Assembly: GCF_003315205.1 (NCBI RefSeq)
Contig: NZ_QNRR01000002.1
Coordinates: 908,857-972,856 of the forward strand
Length of the DNA stretch: 64,000 bases
Source: Roseimicrobium gellanilyticum
Lineage (GTDB): Bacteria; Verrucomicrobiota; Verrucomicrobiia; Verrucomicrobiales; Verrucomicrobiaceae
Direction of reading: 5' to 3'
Part shown: positions 18,945 to 27,944 of the stretch, one piece after another
How the letters are laid out: the number at the start of each line of letters is the position of its first letter
How positions within the stretch are numbered: position 1 is the first letter of the stretch
Notes under the pieces: generated by a model
The model's input: the letters and a program-made list of their open reading frames with translations, nothing else
What the model was told of the DNA's origin: nothing
The model's database searches: none
Made by a program: the position numbers and the translations under genes

Positions 18945-19165
18945 GAAGGAATGGTGTCCCAGAAGCCCCTGACCGCCACTGCAAAGTTGGCGTCGGGGGG
19001 ATTTTCCACGGGTCCACGATGACGTGAAAACAAAAGGAGCGTCACAACTGGTGAGGCGCTTACCAACTTCCCATAGGGCTGGGATTCATCGCCTCCCACC
19101 CTGACCCCCGGAAACGACCACTCACCCTCCAGCGCAGATCCACGTCTCCACCCCATCCCCTCACC

Positions 19166-19714
19166 ATGAGTTTCCCCTCCTACAATATTGCTGTGGCGGT
19201 GCAATTGCTGGGCCTGCTCCTCGTCATGGTGGGCATGGTGGCCATGCACTACCTCAAGGGAAAAGAGGAGGCCGTGTTCCGCATCCAGGAGAAGGTCCTG
19301 CGTGCTCAAGCGGACCGGGCTCGGGACCACCTCGATGACCCGAATGCACCCCGCTGGATCACCAAGGGCCTGGAGCGGGACCTGAAAAATTTTCTCCGTG
19401 CGCATCCGCCCGTGATTCTGCACTTTGGCGCGTTGAAAAATCATCGCGAGACAGTGACCTTCGCTCTGTCTCTTCAGAAGGTGTGCTATGCGCAGGGTTG
19501 GTCGTCTTCATTCCAGATCATTGATCCCGTCGTGGGTGTGCCCGTGCCGGTAAACGTGTGGATCACCGGCGATGCGGACTATCGTGAGGCCTTCGCGCAC
19601 ATCTTGCGTACCCACGGCATCAAGGTGGAGTATGTGGGAGCCACGCTGGATGGATGGAGCTACGGTTACGATGATGCCGGCCTGGGTGTGTATGTAGGTG
19701 TGAAGAAGGGGTAG
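19166..19714 (+). CDS. Membrane-anchored hypothetical protein, 182 aa
   Basis: One N-terminal membrane helix (VAVQLLGLLLVMVGMVAMHYL) is followed by a charged linker, then a compact soluble domain with alternating strands (VILHFGALKN, VTFALSLQKVC, VNVWITGDADY, GIKVEYVGATLDG). No family is recognised. It is probably attached to the inner membrane. Confidence 0.7.
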   Translation: MSFPSYNIAVAVQLLGLLLVMVGMVAMHYLKGKEEAVFRIQEKVLRAQADRARDHLDDPNAPRWITKGLERDLKNFLRAHPPVILHFGALKNHRETVTFALSLQKVCYAQGWSSSFQIIDPVVGVPVPVNVWITGDADYREAFAHILRTHGIKVEYVGATLDGWSYGYDDAGLGVYVGVKKG

Positions 19715-19806
19715 TCATTCGAGGCAACTGGCTGAGCGTTGGAGGCGCACCACCACACCCCCTCCCGCGGGCGATTCATGGGACATACAACCCCCACTGC
19801 TATCCC

Positions 19807-20022
19807 ATGAGAATCTTCGTCTACATCCTTGGATATCTCCTCCTCATCGGCGGCCTCGCCTGGGGCGCGCTCGTCATTGGTGTGCCTCTCCTGTACGTGC
19901 AGATTGCCGCGGTCATTTTTCTGGGCCTTGGTCTCATCGGCGCCGCTACGCGGACGCGCACGGCTCACGTAGTGACCACTCCACCCGCGACTACGGTGGT
20001 GGATGACAGGCACTCCCTGTAG
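19807..20022 (+). CDS. Small membrane protein, 71 aa
   Basis: Two predicted membrane helices (YILGYLLLIGGLAWGALVIG and IAAVIFLGLGLIGAA) precede a short threonine-rich polar tail. No family is recognised. Confidence 0.55.
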   Translation: MRIFVYILGYLLLIGGLAWGALVIGVPLLYVQIAAVIFLGLGLIGAATRTRTAHVVTTPPATTVVDDRHSL

Positions 20023-20058
20023 CGCCAGCCTTTATCCAACAAGCACCGGCTGCGGCCC

Positions 20059-21396
20059 TCATGGCGTGGCAGCTGGTGCAGGCTTCAGGATGTGCGCAGG
20101 CTCCACACCGGCAGCAGTGCTGAAGAGGTCCACCTTGTCATTGGGCGGCTCATCATAGAGGATGCCATCGCGCGTCTCCACCACGTACGGCCTGCCAGTT
20201 GTGACGGTGAAGACGGTCACCACAGTGCCGTCAGATGCCTTGATGTCTGCCCGCAGGATCGGCCTGTTTCTAGAGGATGGCGTGCCGGTAGGTGGTGGGG
20301 TGACCAGCGTGACATCACACTCGCCCGGCACCAGCGCTTTGGAGAAGCCATCGTCCACCGTTCCCACCTGTCCATCAGGCAACTTTCCCGTGTTACGCGC
20401 TCTGGTGTCGGGGATGGCGAAGAGCATTTCATCTTCGCAGAGTCCGCTCTGGAATAGTTCGCGGAAAACTTCATTCGAGGTTTTTCCTTCGGGATACCTG
20501 CCGTCGTTCCCCATGGCATAGACGAGGAGCGTTGCGTTGATGAGCATGAACTGCCCCTGCACTTTCTTCGCCACCTCAAGAGCCTCTTCACGGCTCAGGT
20601 TCGCCCCTGCAGGCTGAGGCGCTGTTGCAGGAGTCTTCGGAGGCTGCTCCATGCGTCGTCTTGCCATCTCAGGCACCTCCACCTCCGCTTTGCCAATGTC
20701 CGAAAACGTCGCAGTGACATTGAACCCCTGCGTTCTTCCACCCTCCTCAAATCGCTGCTGCATTTCGAACAGTACCGGGACTCCCTCCACGACTTGAACG
20801 CGTACGAGCAACTTTGCGGGAATGGTCACCCCCTTCCGCTTCTCCACACCGAGAGCCTTTGCCGCTTCCACAGGTGCCAGCTCACAAGTGTAGAAGTCTC
20901 CCTCCTTTTTGAAGGCGGTGATCCTGCCTGAAATGTCCCCTGCCATATGGATGGGCAGCTTCCCGCCCGTGAGCAGCATGAGGTCTCTGCGCATGGGTCT
21001 GGGCCCTTGTCCCCGGGCTTCCTCTTCACCCTGCGGGTGTAGCAGGTCTCCTACGCTCTTCCACCCCTCGGGCAGCTTGATCAGACCTTTGCGCTTCTTG
21101 AAGACAATCTCGTACGTGCTGTTCGACGAGGCCTGCGTAAGAAACGCCCAGCCATCCCGCTCCGCCTTGCCACGTATGTCCAGAGCGCTCTGGGGTGTCC
21201 CGGGTACGGTCTCCGTGCGCCATTGGAAGCTGTGGTTGGACGCTTCCGCGAGTTTGCGAAAAGCCGCCTGCACCTCAGCATTGGCGTCCTGTGCCTTGAT
21301 CTGGTGCATCCCGATCAGGAGGCAGCCGACACTGCCCATGGCCACCCATCTGCTGACTCCAAGGCGGCAGGCACCCAACCACGAAAGCGTCTTCAT
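20059..21396 (-). CDS. Secreted hypothetical protein, pseudopilin-like C-terminal part
   Basis: A 445-aa protein starting MKTLSWLG, with a signal peptide ending near IKAQDA. That start is chosen because the upstream open frame lacks a signal-like sequence. The middle part is of unknown fold. From about residue 270 it reads AKKVQGQFMLINATLLVYAM, DGRYPEG, NEVFRELFQSGL and YVVETRDGILYDE. This layout is typical of Verrucomicrobia/Planctomycetes type II-secretion-like pseudopilin C-termini, which sample small periods of residues with YP near the start. The overall role is unknown. Confidence 0.65.
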   Translation of the reverse strand: MKTLSWLGACRLGVSRWVAMGSVGCLLIGMHQIKAQDANAEVQAAFRKLAEASNHSFQWRTETVPGTPQSALDIRGKAERDGWAFLTQASSNSTYEIVFKKRKGLIKLPEGWKSVGDLLHPQGEEEARGQGPRPMRRDLMLLTGGKLPIHMAGDISGRITAFKKEGDFYTCELAPVEAAKALGVEKRKGVTIPAKLLVRVQVVEGVPVLFEMQQRFEEGGRTQGFNVTATFSDIGKAEVEVPEMARRRMEQPPKTPATAPQPAGANLSREEALEVAKKVQGQFMLINATLLVYAMGNDGRYPEGKTSNEVFRELFQSGLCEDEMLFAIPDTRARNTGKLPDGQVGTVDDGFSKALVPGECDVTLVTPPPTGTPSSRNRPILRADIKASDGTVVTVFTVTTGRPYVVETRDGILYDEPPNDKVDLFSTAAGVEPAHILKPAPAATP

Positions 21397-21576
21397 AAGG
21401 CCATCCCTTTCATTGCCGGTGATGCCGGCTGTTTGAATTCGAAAATCATCTGGCGGGCGCTTGGGGGAGAGCGCACGGGATCGAGGCCTTTTGCTTGTTA
21501 AGATAACAGAACGCCAATTCTCCGGCAAGGCCACCGGCAGCATTTCTCTTCAGGGTCACCCGCTATCAACAGAAGA

Positions 21577-21846
21577 TCATCTCTTTCCCAAAAACCGATT
21601 CCTCCACATGCGACTGTAAGCGTCCAGGGGCACCTTCAGCGGGGTCTTTTCAGACAGCCATGCATAGGGTCGGATATAGGCAGTCGTCATCCATGAAACA
21701 TGCTTGGGGTCCTTGGACAATGCTCGGAAATACACCGGTGGTGCGGTCAGCAGGTACAGCACGAACATTGCGACGATCGAGAAGACCCAGAGGACGGTGT
21801 GGGACCTGCTGACCTCCTTTGCATCACAGTGTTCCGGACCGTCCAT
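21577..21846 (-). CDS. Small membrane protein, paralogous family member D
   Basis: From ATG 21846 the product is 89 aa; a GTG at 21939 would add 31 residues. One membrane segment (LWVFSIVAMFVLYLLTAPP) is followed by VSWMTTAYIRPYAWL, KTPLKVPL and YSRMWRNRFL. These motifs match the proteins at 8441, 17470 and 18633. Function unknown. Confidence 0.65.
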   Translation of the reverse strand: MDGPEHCDAKEVSRSHTVLWVFSIVAMFVLYLLTAPPVYFRALSKDPKHVSWMTTAYIRPYAWLSEKTPLKVPLDAYSRMWRNRFLGKR

Positions 21847-21977
21847 GCCAGGGATTGTGGCGTTCTCAGCGAAGGAAAGCCAGCCAGAATCAGCTTGCCT
21901 CCCTTTCAGGACCAATTTCAGCCACTTTCCAAGAACCACGCGGCTGACGGCTCGCGATCCCTTTGTTGGAGGGTGCC

Positions 21978-22223
21978 ATGCATGAGAAATCAGCCGCCTC
22001 TTACGTGCTCGAGATCTGCCGGAGTCGAGGGAGGCAGTTCAGCCTGAGGGATATCGTCTCTCGAATCCACGAGCTGCATCCCGAACTCACTGAGGAATTC
22101 CCCAGCGTTTGGGGAGATCTGGTACGACGAAAGAAAGTGCGCGTCTGCTACACAGGAGACACGCTGCTGTATGAAGTGGTGATGACCAGTCACGGCCACC
22201 ACCCCCATCACAAACAGCACTGA
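21978..22223 (+). CDS. Small hypothetical protein, possible winged-helix fold
   Basis: The 81-aa product (start ATG 21978, with GGAGG upstream) reads AASYVLEICRSRGRQFSLRD, then SVWGDLVRRKKVRVCYTGDT, and ends histidine-rich (HGHHPHHKQH). The first part looks like a small winged helix-turn-helix, but no family is recognised. The His-rich tail may bind metal. Confidence 0.55.
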   Translation: MHEKSAASYVLEICRSRGRQFSLRDIVSRIHELHPELTEEFPSVWGDLVRRKKVRVCYTGDTLLYEVVMTSHGHHPHHKQH

Positions 22224-22233
22224 CCAATACCGT

Positions 22234-23520
22234 CTAAACGGACAGCTTCTCCGAGCACTCTGCCTTCAGCAGATCGGCCAACGTCTCACGGCGTGAGATC
22301 ATTTGCACCGAGCCGTCCTCCTCCAGCCAGAGCTGGGGTGCACGGCCGATGGAGTTGTAATTGCTGCTCATGGCGTAGCCGTACGCACCGGCATCATGGA
22401 GCACGAGCAGATCGCCTGCTTCCGGCTGCGGAAGATCGCGGGGCTGCAGGAGTTCCTGGTCATCACGCGTGAAGACGTCGCCACTTTCGCACAGCGGACC
22501 AGCCACCACGATGGGCACCTCCGGACGCTGAGCACCATCATGCGGAAGCACGGTGATGCGATGGTAGGATCCGTACATCGCGGGACGCACGAGATCCACG
22601 AAGCCAGCATCCACCATGGCAAAGGTCGCACCTGCGCCCTTGATGTTGTCGCGTGTGCGCTTCACATCCGTGACCTTGGCCACGAGGATGCAGGTCGGCG
22701 CCACATAGTAGCGGCCGGGCTCGATTTCCAATCCGATGGGACGTCCCGCAGCCGCCACAAGGCGCTCACGGCAATCCGCGAAGAGCTTCTTCAGACGCTC
22801 CAGAGGCACCTTCGCCTGCGGGTCGCGGTAGTTGTGTGGGATACCACCACCGAGGCTCACGGAGCGGAGGTAGGGAAGCTGCGGCAGGAAGGAGGCGAAC
22901 TCCTCGGCAAGCTGCGTGAGGTTGTCCACCAACTCATCAAACTGCGGACCGCTGCCGATGTGCGCGTGCAGCATGTGAATCGGGAAACCCGCGGCCTGTG
23001 CCGCCTTGTTGATTTCCGCGAAGTCTTCAAACCAGATGCCATGCTTCGAGCTGGGACCGCCAGTATCGCAGGCGTTCACGTGCCCATGGCCGAAGCCTGG
23101 GTTCACGCGCACGGAGATCGCACCCTTGTATCCCGCCTTCACCAGATCCTGAATCTGCCCAGGGCTGCCGATGTTCGGCAGCACGCCGTGCTTCAGCACC
23201 ACATCGAGGGCATTGTCGCGGAAGACGTCGCAAGTCAGGCACACCTGCGCCGGCTCCTGGCCCCCCTGGAAGCCAGCCGCCAGGGCACGCAGCACTTCAT
23301 TGCCGGACACTGCATCGATCCAGATGCCAGCCTTCTGCATCTCCTGCAGGACTTTCGTAGCCGGGCAGGCCTTCATGGCAAAGCGAGCCTGCACACCGGG
23401 GCTGTCGGTGATGAATTTGATGTCGGCAATGCGCTGGCGCAGCGTCGCGGCGTCATACAGCCAGAAGGGCGTGCCTGCCGTGTTGGCAAGCTTTTGCAGG
23501 AGCTCAGGATTCAGTGTCAT
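22234..23520 (-). CDS. lysA: Diaminopimelate decarboxylase
   Basis: PLP-dependent final step of lysine biosynthesis (meso-diaminopimelate to L-lysine). The 428-aa length is typical. The PLP lysine lies in RFAMKACPATKVL near residue 50. SLGGGIPHNYRD and VVAGPLCESGDVF are present, the latter with the conserved Cys-Glu-Ser of the substrate/PLP site. DLVRPAMYGSYH and the terminal YGYAMSSNYNS loop follow. The inverted-repeat element at 23609-23776 lies just upstream. Confidence 0.95.
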   Translation of the reverse strand: MTLNPELLQKLANTAGTPFWLYDAATLRQRIADIKFITDSPGVQARFAMKACPATKVLQEMQKAGIWIDAVSGNEVLRALAAGFQGGQEPAQVCLTCDVFRDNALDVVLKHGVLPNIGSPGQIQDLVKAGYKGAISVRVNPGFGHGHVNACDTGGPSSKHGIWFEDFAEINKAAQAAGFPIHMLHAHIGSGPQFDELVDNLTQLAEEFASFLPQLPYLRSVSLGGGIPHNYRDPQAKVPLERLKKLFADCRERLVAAAGRPIGLEIEPGRYYVAPTCILVAKVTDVKRTRDNIKGAGATFAMVDAGFVDLVRPAMYGSYHRITVLPHDGAQRPEVPIVVAGPLCESGDVFTRDDQELLQPRDLPQPEAGDLLVLHDAGAYGYAMSSNYNSIGRAPQLWLEEDGSVQMISRRETLADLLKAECSEKLSV

Positions 23521-23608
23521 GGAAAGCGGGAGACAGGGGCAAATGCGGCCTGTGAGTTAAGCCGGGGTGGCGGGGCGTGCAAGTGTGGGGTGAAGTGGGT
23601 GGGAAGCG

Positions 23609-23776
23609 GAAAGGAATGGCCGCAAAAGAACGCAGAGAACGCAAAAGGACTGGTCAGGGGTAACGCGAAGTGCGCAACGATGTTCTGGCTTGGTCCCAAA
23701 CGTCCTTGTGGTTTCAACTCACCCAGAGCAATCAGACTTTTGCGTCCTTTGCGTTCTTTTGCGGCCATTTCCTTCC
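23609..23776. repeat. Long imperfect inverted repeat (dispersed-repeat type)
   Basis: The left arm at about 23609-23648 contains GGCCGCAAAAGAACGCAGAG. The right arm at about 23737-23776 is nearly its reverse complement. They share roughly 35 of 40 positions and enclose about 90 bases. Elements with AAGAACGCAAAG-like cores occur between genes in many environmental bacteria. It lies between lysA and the glycosyltransferase gene. Confidence 0.8.
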
Positions 23777-23784
23777 GGATTCGT

Positions 23785-25104
23785 TCACGCCGGTTGAGGT
23801 GCCTTCGCCGCTGTCGTCGTCACCTCCAGCAGGACCTTCTCAAAGTTCTCCGCCATTTTGGTCGCGGAGAAGTGCGCCCGAGCATTCACCTTCGCCGTGG
23901 CAGCCATCTTGTGGCGGCGGGCGTCATCAAGGAGCAGTTCCTCCAGTGCGACGGCCAGTGCCTGCGGATCATCCGGATCGCAAATCACTCCGCCCTGCGT
24001 GATTTCCAAAATCTCCGGGAAGGCTCCATGGCGCGGCTGCACGACGGGCACACCCACCCCTTGCGCCTCGGCAATGTACAGGCCAAAGGCCTCTCCATAG
24101 GTGGCTGGCACGGACAGCACGGAAAGTTCATGCAGGAACTGCACCTTGTTCTCGAAGCTCAGATTCGGTTCCCAGCTCACGCGGTTCTCAAATCCGGCCT
24201 CACGAATCTTCTTCTTCAATTCGGCAATGTACTTGTCATCTGCCTCTGTCTTCGTCCCTGCGATGCGCAGGCGGGCGCCGGGGATGGACTTCTTCTTCGC
24301 CAGCAAGATGAAAGCATCCACCAGCGTGGTGAGGCCCTTCCCATGAATCATCCGTGCGAGGTAGCCGATGGTCGGGCTGGGTGGCTCCTGTGTGGGACGC
24401 ACGGGCAGGAACGTCTCGAAGTTGATCCCGTTGGGCACCACAGTCATCGCCTCCGGTCCTACGGCGAGCTTCTTGCTCATGACCTCTGCGTAGAACTTGC
24501 TGGGCGAGATGAACTTCGTCACGTGCTTCGCATTCTCCTGAAGCAATGCCCAAGCCTGGCTGCGGTATGGCTCGATCAGCGTATCCACAAACGCATCCTC
24601 CCCCTGCAATGCGCAGACGATGGGCTTGCCAGTACGCCGCTTCAGTGCCGGCGCCAAACCGATAAGCAAAGCATTCGAGAGGCAGATGACGTCCGCATTT
24701 GCCCCCTCGCAGATCCAGTCCACGAGTTCATTCCACACAGGCCATTGCCTGCCCTTCTCCCCCTCCAGGCTTCCCACTGTCATCTCACCGAGGTCGCGAG
24801 CACTGGTCATGCCCAACTTCGTGGACGCCCAGCGGAGAGTGGATTCGCTGTTCACCCAGCGATGAATGAACTTGGGCAGCTTGTGGAAGAAGGGAAACTT
24901 GTGCTGGAGATACAGCCCCACGCCGCCCACACGCACGCCCTGCTCCGGGTTCGCCTCGTCCGCATCCGTCACCAGCGGGAGATAGAGCGGCAACAGCAGC
25001 GCATCATGGCCACGCGTACGCAGCGCCTTGATGAGGGCATTGTCACGCAGGCAACTTCCGCAGTGAAAGGAGCCGGTACCGGGAGTCAGTTGGAGGACGC
25101 GCAT
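23785..25104 (-). CDS. GT4-family glycosyltransferase
   Basis: A 439-aa retaining glycosyltransferase with a GT-B fold. The N-terminal LQLTPGTGSFHCGSCLRDNA acceptor domain loop is followed by VVPNGINFETF. RMIHGKGLTTLVDAF begins the donor-binding domain, and TYGEAFGLYIAEAQGVGVPV is the E-x7-E-type motif of GT4 enzymes. It probably transfers a hexose from a nucleotide sugar to a cell-envelope polysaccharide or lipid; acceptor unknown. No other sugar-polymer genes are adjacent. Confidence 0.9.
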   Translation of the reverse strand: MRVLQLTPGTGSFHCGSCLRDNALIKALRTRGHDALLLPLYLPLVTDADEANPEQGVRVGGVGLYLQHKFPFFHKLPKFIHRWVNSESTLRWASTKLGMTSARDLGEMTVGSLEGEKGRQWPVWNELVDWICEGANADVICLSNALLIGLAPALKRRTGKPIVCALQGEDAFVDTLIEPYRSQAWALLQENAKHVTKFISPSKFYAEVMSKKLAVGPEAMTVVPNGINFETFLPVRPTQEPPSPTIGYLARMIHGKGLTTLVDAFILLAKKKSIPGARLRIAGTKTEADDKYIAELKKKIREAGFENRVSWEPNLSFENKVQFLHELSVLSVPATYGEAFGLYIAEAQGVGVPVVQPRHGAFPEILEITQGGVICDPDDPQALAVALEELLLDDARRHKMAATAKVNARAHFSATKMAENFEKVLLEVTTTAAKAPQPA

Positions 25105-25207
25105 GGGGGTCGAGGACAGACAGCGTGATGGGATGGTGAATGCGTGCAGGAGCGGATAGGAAACGCAGCAAAACGCAGTCCCCTTCCCTACTTGCTGTAT
25201 ACGAGCA

Positions 25208-25245
25208 CAAAAGAAAAAGCCGGAGGGAAAATTCCCGTCCGGCTT
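25208..25245 (-). terminator. Rho-independent terminator of rplS
   Basis: On the minus strand the stem AAGCCGGACGGGA pairs with TCCCTCCGGCTT (one bulged base) around a short AT-rich loop, followed by TTTTTCTTTT. It lies just after the rplS stop codon. Confidence 0.85.
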
Positions 25246-25268
25246 CTTCGAAATGGATGTCGCGAGGC

Positions 25269-25640
25269 TTAGGCCTGGTCGTCCTGGCGTTCGTCGAGAA
25301 GTTTCACGAGCGTTGCTTCCTTGCCCTGGCGCTTGCGGAGGTAGTGGAGCTTCGCACGACGGACCTTGCCGCGCTTCACGATTTCGATCTTGGAGATACG
25401 GGGGGTGTGCAGGGGGAACACGCGCTCCACGCCTTCGCCGTAGGAAATCTTGCGAACGGTGAAAGCGGCATTCAGGTTGTTGCCGTTGCGGCGGGCAAGC
25501 ACGATACCGGCGAAGATCTGCACGCGCTCCTTGTCACCTTCCACCACGCGGGTGTGAACCTTGACGGTGTCGCCAGGGCCGAAGTCAGGGATGTTGGACT
25601 TCTTCTGCTCGTCCTGGATTTTGCTGATGATAGGGTTCAT
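25269..25640 (-). CDS. rplS: Ribosomal protein L19
   Basis: The 123-aa product from ATG 25640 matches L19, which sits at the 30S-50S interface. [20 protein letters not shown], then FAGIVLARR and [19 protein letters not shown] are the family hallmarks. The upstream open frame to 25724 does not look like L19 and is discarded. The usual rpsP-rimM-trmD neighbours are absent, so L19 is separated from that operon here. Confidence 0.95.
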   Translation of the reverse strand: MNPIISKIQDEQKKSNIPDFGPGDTVKVHTRVVEGDKERVQIFAGIVLARRNGNNLNAAFTVRKISYGEGVERVFPLHTPRISKIEIVKRGKVRRAKLHYLRKRQGKEATLVKLLDERQDDQA

Positions 25641-25799
25641 GGAGCGGTTCTGTGTCGGAAAGAATATTGCCCCCGCAAGTGGGGAAAGGGGCCGAGATGG
25701 TGGCAGAGATTGTGGTCCGTGCAAGTGATTTGTTTTGGAAAGACGAAGGAACCGGTCGGCGGGCGGGAACGAGAAAAAACTGTTTTCCCGCCAAACGAA

Positions 25800-27743
25800 C
25801 TATCGTTTTGCCCACGACTCCAGAACAAACATGAGCCACACCGTCTGGCTCAGCCTCCATGCACGTTTGTCGTCCACAGTCGCAGTGTAATAGCGCTTCA
25901 GATGGCGATCAACCTCAACGGCATCCAACCAGCCCCGGTCGCGGGCGGTGCGGCTGGTCAGGGTGTCCATGATGCGATCCTTCCAGCGGGGCTGGCGCAT
26001 CCACTTCATAAGCGGCAGGGTGAAGGTCTTCTTGGCCGTGTCTCTGGCAATCCACTCGGGCAGCAGGTCTGCAAAGGCCTCACGGAGAATGCGTTTCCCA
26101 CCCTGCATGTTCAACTTGGCCTCGGGAGCGATGCGGCCCGCAAGGGTGAAGATTTCGCGGTCGACCAAAGGCACGCGCAACTCCAGAGAGTGGGCCATGC
26201 TGGTGACGTCATTATCCCGCAGCAGGGTGTTGGCGAGGTAGGTCTCCGTTTCCAGTAGCAGGAGCTGGTGCAGCCATGCGTCAGGCGCGCGCTCGGAGAG
26301 TTTGGAAATGAGCGTGTCCCGCAGATCGTTGCGGAGACTGATGGCGTCCACCTTGGCTTCCGGACACGTCAGCAGGGCGGCAATCTCGGAGCGGTTGAAG
26401 ATAGTCCGCGCATGAGCGTGCATCGCGGCCAGCTCGGTACCGGCTGCACCGCTGGCATAGGACAGGGCCTTCCAGGACTTATGCCCCTGCACCCCGGCCG
26501 GGAGGAACTTCTCCGCGAGCTTCACCAAAGGACCTGCGACCTTGCCAAAAGTGGCATGGGCAGGCACACGCAGGGCCAGGTTGATGAGGCGGTGGTAGTT
26601 GTACCCGCCGAACCACTCATCCGCCCCCAGACCGCTCAGGGTGACTTTCACGTCCTTGGCGGCCACTTGAGAGACCAGCCAGGTGTTCAGGGCGTCGCCC
26701 GTGGGTTGGTCGAGGCTGCCGAGGTAACCATCCAGCTTGTCGAAGAGGCCATCCGCCGTGAGCCGTTCGCGGGTGAACTTGCAGCCGAGGAAGGCCGCCG
26801 TGCGCGAGGCGGTGTCACTTTCATCTGGCACGCCCGCATTCTCCTCGTACCCGATGCTGAAGGCCTGGATGCCGGTCATCCCCTGTTCCCGCATGATGGC
26901 GGCCATGAGGGTGGAATCCAGCCCGCCGCTGAGGAAGACGCCCACCGGGACGTCGCTAATGAGATGGGCCCGGACGCTTTCCGTGATGCCATTTCGCACC
27001 AGTTTGCGGGCTTCGGTGGGGTCCGTGACCCACGCTTCTTTTCCCGGCCACTGCGGGATAAAATACCGCTCAACACTGAGCTTGCCCTGTTTCCACCGCA
27101 ACAAATGCCCGGGTGGTAGCGAGCGTACACCCTCCAGCATGGTATCCGGCCCTTGGATGGAACCCCACCGGAAATACTGCGCCAGCGCCGCTTGGGAAAC
27201 GGTCGCCCGGTCGCCCAGAAGCTTCCGCATCACCTTGATCTCCGAGCTCAGGAAGAGCGCCCCATCGACCTCCACGTAATAGAGAGGCTTGATGCCAAAG
27301 TGGTCCCGAGCGGCCACCAGCGACTCCTCCTGCTCATCCCACCAGGCGAAGGCAAACATGCCCCTCAGCAGCGAAAGCACCTGTGCCGGTGCTCTCTGTG
27401 CGAGCAGCGTACCGAGCACAACGGTGTCTCCCGTCGAGGACAGGGCCGCATCCTTCAACTCCGCATGGCGCAGATCGTGGTGATTGTAGATCTCGCCATT
27501 GAAGGTCAGCGTGTACCTGCCACCGCCGAACTGCATCGGCTGGCGACCAGCCGGCGACAGGTCCTGAATGGCCAGACGGCGGAAGCCCATGTACCAGCCG
27601 AGGCCTTCACTCTCCCCACCGACCGCCTCGCTGCCATCATCCGGCCCGCGATGCGTGATGAGCTTCAACGCCTCCGAAAGCTGCGCACGCCTCCCCTGCC
27701 CCAGTGGGCCTTTGGATTGGAACCAGCCGATGAATCCGCACAT
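25800..27743 (-). CDS. asnB: Glutamine-hydrolysing asparagine synthetase
   Basis: A 647-aa enzyme. Cys2 (MCGFIGW) is the glutaminase nucleophile of the N-terminal Ntn domain; THRGPDDG and NGEIYNH are the expected motifs. The C-terminal synthetase domain has the PP-loop SGGLDSTLMAA near residue 272 and ELRVPLVDREIF further on. It may make asparagine or, as is common for AsnB-like proteins near surface-polymer genes, amidate a sugar or peptide. Confidence 0.9.
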   Translation of the reverse strand: MCGFIGWFQSKGPLGQGRRAQLSEALKLITHRGPDDGSEAVGGESEGLGWYMGFRRLAIQDLSPAGRQPMQFGGGRYTLTFNGEIYNHHDLRHAELKDAALSSTGDTVVLGTLLAQRAPAQVLSLLRGMFAFAWWDEQEESLVAARDHFGIKPLYYVEVDGALFLSSEIKVMRKLLGDRATVSQAALAQYFRWGSIQGPDTMLEGVRSLPPGHLLRWKQGKLSVERYFIPQWPGKEAWVTDPTEARKLVRNGITESVRAHLISDVPVGVFLSGGLDSTLMAAIMREQGMTGIQAFSIGYEENAGVPDESDTASRTAAFLGCKFTRERLTADGLFDKLDGYLGSLDQPTGDALNTWLVSQVAAKDVKVTLSGLGADEWFGGYNYHRLINLALRVPAHATFGKVAGPLVKLAEKFLPAGVQGHKSWKALSYASGAAGTELAAMHAHARTIFNRSEIAALLTCPEAKVDAISLRNDLRDTLISKLSERAPDAWLHQLLLLETETYLANTLLRDNDVTSMAHSLELRVPLVDREIFTLAGRIAPEAKLNMQGGKRILREAFADLLPEWIARDTAKKTFTLPLMKWMRQPRWKDRIMDTLTSRTARDRGWLDAVEVDRHLKRYYTATVDDKRAWRLSQTVWLMFVLESWAKR

Positions 27744-27880
27744 GGGAGAGGTGGAGAAAGCGAGTGGGTGAAGCGTCAGGATGAGGCGAGTACAAACGCG
27801 CGTGCCCGGAAATGAAAGGGTGGAAGGCCAATCGCGCTATGGAAATTTTAGGAAACCATTCAGGCGCGGATTGAAAGGGA

Positions 27881-27932
27881 GCTTCGCCAATGTGGCTCAC
27901 GCAGGGGTCACCGTGAGCCACTTTGGCGAAGC
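27881..27932. terminator. Long intergenic hairpin
   Basis: Two 21-base arms (27881-27901 and 27912-27932) are inverted copies with one mismatch, enclosing a 10-base loop; the core is GTGGCTCACG/CGTGAGCCAC. It lies 12 bases after the FAD-oxidoreductase stop on the minus strand and so probably terminates that gene, though the T-run is short. The terminator of the giant gene at 42242 uses a similar GGCTCACG core. Confidence 0.7.
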
Positions 27933-27944
27933 CTTGTTTCAGGC

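Noticed and set aside
22303-25128. A 941-codon open frame on the plus strand opposite lysA and the glycosyltransferase gene, and similar long antisense frames opposite the SNF2, aspS and secA genes
   Set aside because: These are opposite strongly supported genes in GC-rich DNA, which often leaves the complementary frame open. Their composition (H, R, Q, L-rich without motifs) is not protein-like.
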